NCBI GenBank assembly: GCA_007695205.1
Contig: REEF01000854.1
Coordinates: 1-5,798 of the forward strand
Direction of reading: 5' to 3'
Source of the DNA: Planctomycetaceae bacterium
Lineage (GTDB): Bacteria > Planctomycetota > Planctomycetia > Pirellulales > Pirellulaceae
DNA: 5,798 nt
A model generated the notes under the pieces. The model saw only the letters and a list, made by a program, of their open reading frames with translations. It searched no databases and was not told the origin of the DNA. The translations under genes were made by a program, and so were the position numbers. How positions within the stretch are numbered: the first letter of the stretch is position 1; each line of letters opens with the position of its first letter. Shown here one piece after another: positions 5,753 to 5,798 of this stretch.

Positions 5753-5798
5753 AAATGTGTGTCACCCCCATCTCGGCACAAGAAAGACCGCCCCCAGC

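Overview
The window is GC-rich DNA that most likely comes from a planctomycete, probably of the Rhodopirellula/Pirellula type. The strongest evidence is a secreted protein built of 16-residue 'YTV'-type repeats, a family essentially described from planctomycetes. A serine protease fused to a planctomycete-style jelly-roll domain and a small zinc-ribbon membrane protein agree with this. Assignment below phylum level is inference. No mobile element, CRISPR array, rRNA or tRNA is visible, and base composition is even across the window, so nothing suggests recent transfer.

Layout: (1) 25-1098 (+), a membrane-anchored HEAT-repeat protein. (2) 1099-1349, a 251-base gap with an AT-richer centre that should hold the promoter of the next gene. 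(3) 1350-2813 (+), a secreted YTV-repeat protein with two arrays of exact 16-residue units around a Trp/Gly-rich core. (4) 2843-2880, a strong intrinsic terminator lying directly before the ribosome-binding site of the next gene. (5) 2900-3448 (+), a zinc-ribbon protein with two membrane segments. (6) 3449-3590, a convergent gap rich in inverted repeats. (7) 3591-5738 (-), a large lipoprotein with a jelly-roll domain, a trypsin-like protease domain and a helical C-terminus.

All four products are predicted to be membrane-bound or exported, so the window looks like a cell-envelope neighbourhood: a probable wall or surface structural protein, an envelope protease that could act in quality control or processing, and two membrane proteins of unknown job. 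No direct functional link between them is shown by the sequence. The terminator after the YTV gene and the convergent orientation of the protease gene argue against one shared operon.

The most unusual points are the exact 16-residue (48-bp) periodicity of both YTV arrays, with DNA-level identity between some units; the terminator that leaves no room for a promoter before the zinc-ribbon gene; the set of mutually exclusive pairing segments in the convergent gap; and the jelly-roll/protease/helical fusion, which lacks a recognisable PDZ domain.
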